Below are positions 61,613-64,000 of a stretch of 64,000 nucleotides of DNA, piece after piece. Source of the stretch: Desulfovibrio sp. (GTDB lineage Bacteria; Desulfobacterota; Desulfovibrionia; Desulfovibrionales; Desulfovibrionaceae); NCBI GenBank assembly GCA_031279825.1, contig JAITHT010000090.1, positions 1 through 64,000 on the forward strand. The letters are read 5' to 3'. The number at the start of each line of letters is the position of its first letter. Positions within the stretch are counted from its first letter, which is position 1. The notes beneath the pieces were generated by a model. It saw only the letters and a list, made by a program, of their open reading frames with translations, made no database searches and was not told where the DNA came from. The position numbers were made by a program, and so were the translations under genes.

Positions 61613-63184
61613 CTATTCTTCGCGCTTCCAGAACGTGCGGTATACGCCCCGAAGCTTTTGGTACATCGTTTCGGGCAGATGCTTTTTGCAGAGCAAGACC
61701 AGTGAATGGGCAGCGCGTGCCCCCCCGCTTTTGAGCCGCCGCAGGGTACCGCGTATATCCGGCGCACTCAAAAAAAGCGGGCTATGGCGGTTTTTCAGCA
61801 AAAAGACATCCCGATTGTCTTTGGAGCGAGTTCGACGGCTTTTTACAAACTGCACGATATCCGCACACAGAAACTTGACGCCGTTTTTATAAAAATGATT
61901 ACGCGGATCATGAATGAGCAAATCCAGGCGCAAGGGGGCTTCCACATAAAGCCAGTTGTGGGGATTGATCATCATTTCCATATCTTCAATATCGGGAGCG
62001 CCCTGATCGAATACATAGTCTATATCCGAAACATCGCGCAGGCCGTAAGCCGCAAGAACGCTGCCATAGTCCAGCGCAAACAGATGCTCGTGCGCCGGGT
62101 TTTGCTGTACAAGCTCCTTATAACGGGCAAAGCGCGCATCAAAAACAGGCGTATGCCCTTTTTTAGCGTAATTAAGGCAGTCCAGGCTGTTGGCATTGTA
62201 CACGAGGCGCGCAAGGTTCACGGCTTCCCAATGTGCATCCGTTGTGTGGATGGAATCGTTGGCCTGCTGCAAAACGTCACGCACCTGATCTTTAAACTCC
62301 TGCATATCGTCCAGATTTTGCCTGAAAAAGACCACGGTAACCGGAACGCCCTTTTTATAGCGCCGCGCGGCAAAGCTTTTTTCCTGATACTCGTCCCACC
62401 AGTCAAGATTGCCGTAAAGCTCGGTCACAAAATTTTCCATGCCGCGCCTGGTCACATGCACAGAGGCGGTATACACGACCTCGTTGCGGGACGAAAACAA
62501 GGCCAGCCCTTCTTCCAGCTTGGTTTGCGCGCAAGGAAAAAAGACCGCCGCCCGCAAGCGGGGATCAAGCTCAACATGCTGCTGAATACAATAGTCCACA
62601 ATCTGTGGGCTTATGCCAATGGAGCGCAAGGTTTGCGCATTCTGAACCTGCGGCACACCCTGGAGCGTCACGCAGGGCATTTTTTCAATGCCAAGAGCCA
62701 GCGCGGCGGCAACGCGGTGCGCGCCGTCCACAATACTGCCGTCTACCAGCGGAATAACGGACTGTTCTTCGTCAAAGCCACTGTTGCCAAGGTTGTCTAT
62801 AAGCGCGCGAAATTGATGCACATAGTCATCAAGGGAGCGCTTGCCCGGATCAAAACCCTTGGTGCGCTCATGCCAGGCGCGAATAAGCCCGGTATACACA
62901 TCCTGCCCCAGGTCGACACAGCGCTTGGCAAGATAGTTTTTGGCAAACAGATACCGCGCCGGAATGTCCAGGCGATTGGGCGTAAGCAGCTCGATCGGGG
63001 CACGCCATGCAATCTCGGCATTTTCCGGCAGGCTTTGATACCGCAGGGTTTGCTCATGAAGCAACGCGCGTATATCTTTAGGCATACTGTAACCAGCCAT
63101 ACGGATCAAACCGGGAAAAAGGCGGACATTGCACAGCAGACGCCTTACTGCCTGCGGCAACGATCGGGCGGCGAGAACGTGCAA
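61613..63184 (-). CDS. ParB/Srx-fold domain fused to nucleotidyltransferase-like domain, unknown function
   Basis: 523 residues. Around residue 150 SVIPLVDGSIVDGAHRVAAAL is the ParB/sulfiredoxin-like DGxHR motif, a fold that also includes small-molecule serine kinases such as SbnI. Around residue 370 DYGSVLAAYGLRDVSDIDYV fits the pol-beta nucleotidyltransferase pattern G[GS]...D-h-[DE]. No DNA-binding helix-turn-helix is evident. It lies 6 bp after wzt and before two glycosyltransferase genes, so it probably modifies a glycan, lipid carrier or sugar precursor. Function unknown. Confidence 0.75.
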   Translation of the reverse strand: MHVLAARSLPQAVRRLLCNVRLFPGLIRMAGYSMPKDIRALLHEQTLRYQSLPENAEIAWRAPIELLTPNRLDIPARYLFAKNYLAKRCVDLGQDVYTGLIRAWHERTKGFDPGKRSLDDYVHQFRALIDNLGNSGFDEEQSVIPLVDGSIVDGAHRVAAALALGIEKMPCVTLQGVPQVQNAQTLRSIGISPQIVDYCIQQHVELDPRLRAAVFFPCAQTKLEEGLALFSSRNEVVYTASVHVTRRGMENFVTELYGNLDWWDEYQEKSFAARRYKKGVPVTVVFFRQNLDDMQEFKDQVRDVLQQANDSIHTTDAHWEAVNLARLVYNANSLDCLNYAKKGHTPVFDARFARYKELVQQNPAHEHLFALDYGSVLAAYGLRDVSDIDYVFDQGAPDIEDMEMMINPHNWLYVEAPLRLDLLIHDPRNHFYKNGVKFLCADIVQFVKSRRTRSKDNRDVFLLKNRHSPLFLSAPDIRGTLRRLKSGGARAAHSLVLLCKKHLPETMYQKLRGVYRTFWKREE

Positions 63185-63190
63185 ATCCCA

Positions 63191-64000
63191 TCAGTTTGCC
63201 TCCCTCCAATACAAAATTGGCGCAATAATACTTGCGCGGCGCTGCCCCAGGTGTGTTGCCCGTTGCTTGTTGCCTTCGACCTCAAGTCGTAGCTTGATAG
63301 TGCTTTCCCTAACGGGAAGGAGACTCCTCTGTCCATGAATGCCCGCCACCAGCGTGAGGGTGTATTCGCCACTGTTAAGGCAGTTTACAGGAAGCGTTGT
63401 GTATTCGTGCCGCTCTTCCAGATTGGCGGTTTGCGCAAACCTGTAATCGTCGCTGTTATACGACCAAAAAATCACATTGCCCACAGCGTCCGACACTTCA
63501 AAACCAGCGGCGACATTGCTGCCGGCTTGCTCGTGATATTCCAGATGCACCTGGATTTCTTCATCCGCAAAGGCCGGGCGATCCAAAACATTCCCGTCCG
63601 CATCCGCAAGATAAAAAGCGCGTGGCGTAAAACAGTCAAAGCTGACCGGTTCAGGCTCACTATGCCATTGGGCAGCCAGTTCCGTAGCGCCGCTGTGCAT
63701 GTACTGAAAAACCGCCTCATCAATATCAGGGCTGTCCAGCAGCAGTTCCCCCTGCTTCAAATACAGCCCCCTGGTGCAGAGCTGGCGCACAGAGCCTATG
63801 TTGTGCGACACAAAAAGAACCGTGCGCCCCTCGGAGGTCACGTCTTTCATCTTTCCCAGGCATTTTTTTTGAAAGGCCACATCCCCAACAGCCAAAACCT
63901 CATCCACAATAAGGATTTCAGGCTCAAGGTTTGCCGCCACGGCAAAAGCCAGGCGAGTAACCATGCCGCTGGAATAGCGTTTGACGGGGGTGTCAAGAAA
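63191..64000 (-). CDS. wzt: O-antigen/polysaccharide ABC exporter ATPase Wzt with C-terminal glycan-binding domain (5' end outside window)
   Basis: 269 residues visible. It begins in the signature region LDTPVKRYSSGMVTRLAFA, then Walker B PEILIVDEVLAVGD and the switch His VSHNIGSV. The ATPase part ends near visible residue 110. The beta-sandwich C-terminal domain (~125-265) typical of Wzt follows; it recognises the capped glycan chain before export through Wzm. The N-terminal Walker A part lies beyond 64000. It heads the polysaccharide cluster on the minus strand. Confidence 0.92.
   Translation of the reverse strand, partial: FLDTPVKRYSSGMVTRLAFAVAANLEPEILIVDEVLAVGDVAFQKKCLGKMKDVTSEGRTVLFVSHNIGSVRQLCTRGLYLKQGELLLDSPDIDEAVFQYMHSGATELAAQWHSEPEPVSFDCFTPRAFYLADADGNVLDRPAFADEEIQVHLEYHEQAGSNVAAGFEVSDAVGNVIFWSYNSDDYRFAQTANLEERHEYTTLPVNCLNSGEYTLTLVAGIHGQRSLLPVRESTIKLRLEVEGNKQRATHLGQRRASIIAPILYWREAN

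Noticed and set aside
1-64000. CRISPR arrays, tRNA and rRNA genes
   Set aside because: No regularly spaced short repeats and no cloverleaf or rRNA segments were seen; the repeats found are dispersed.

Overview
The window looks like a chromosome segment of a Gram-negative, flagellated, sulfate-reducer-like deltaproteobacterium (Desulfovibrionaceae sensu lato; this is inference, no rRNA is present). Supporting signs are lipopolysaccharide precursor genes (hldE, kdsB), a flagellar basal-body operon flgB-flgC-fliE-fliF-fliG-fliH-fliI behind a sigma-54 type promoter, a chemoreceptor fused to a hemerythrin domain (DcrH-like, typical of Desulfovibrio), a PurS-PurL fusion, and the zapB-zapA-6S RNA-rny order.

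Layout. 1-5 kb: end of an unknown gene, a hexapeptide acyltransferase, then dnaJ/cbpA and clpB on the minus strand. 5-8.5 kb: polysaccharide deacetylase, an ABC ATPase/FtsX-type permease pair, and an IS3-type transposase scrap. 8.5-15 kb: flagellar operon (minus), facing a sigma-54-promoted TPR gene. 16-21 kb: RND efflux pair (periplasmic lipoprotein plus pump). 20.8-26 kb: PilZ protein, tyrA, aroA and, divergently, hldE. 26-31 kb: hemerythrin chemoreceptor, a radical SAM/DUF4130 pair for putative DNA modification or repair, a small glycogen-binding-fold protein. 31-34 kb: kdsB and dnaK. 34-43 kb: a MITE-like element, a sigma-54-promoted lysozyme-like protein, a NodT outer-membrane factor, an HD hydrolase, nadE, dapB, a MoeB-rhodanese protein and a 5'-truncated JAMM protease. 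43-52 kb: FmdB-type zinc ribbon, purB-pyrE, a Csd6-like L,D-transpeptidase with a membrane partner, glnS, argJ. 52-59 kb: zapB-zapA-ssrS-rny, a DapF-like racemase, purL. 59-64 kb: start of a polysaccharide export/glycosyltransferase island (wzt, a ParB-fold/nucleotidyltransferase fusion, two glycosyltransferases), bordered by a nuclease gene scrap.

The most unusual signal is a family of seven highly similar, strongly structured intergenic repeats (90-237 bp; at 1028, 5059, 22661, 27930, 30210, 34200 and 50233). One end carries a Shine-Dalgarno sequence plus an ATG that is the actual start codon of three neighbouring genes (deacetylase, tyrA, argJ). The other end supplies the last codons and stop codon of clpB and aroA. 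Between aroA and tyrA one copy does both. The family has a short form made by deletion between internal direct repeats, a long form with an extra two-hairpin module, and hairpin arms that vary with pairing largely kept. This looks like a transcribed, start-codon-delivering repeat and is the best candidate here for an undescribed system.

A second theme is sigma-54 control: three near-consensus GG-N10-GC promoters precede flgB, the TPR gene and the lysozyme-like gene, which suggests that the last two belong to the flagellar or motility programme. Short palindromic repeats and a 22-bp-TIR MITE are also scattered between genes. I saw no tRNA, rRNA or CRISPR array.
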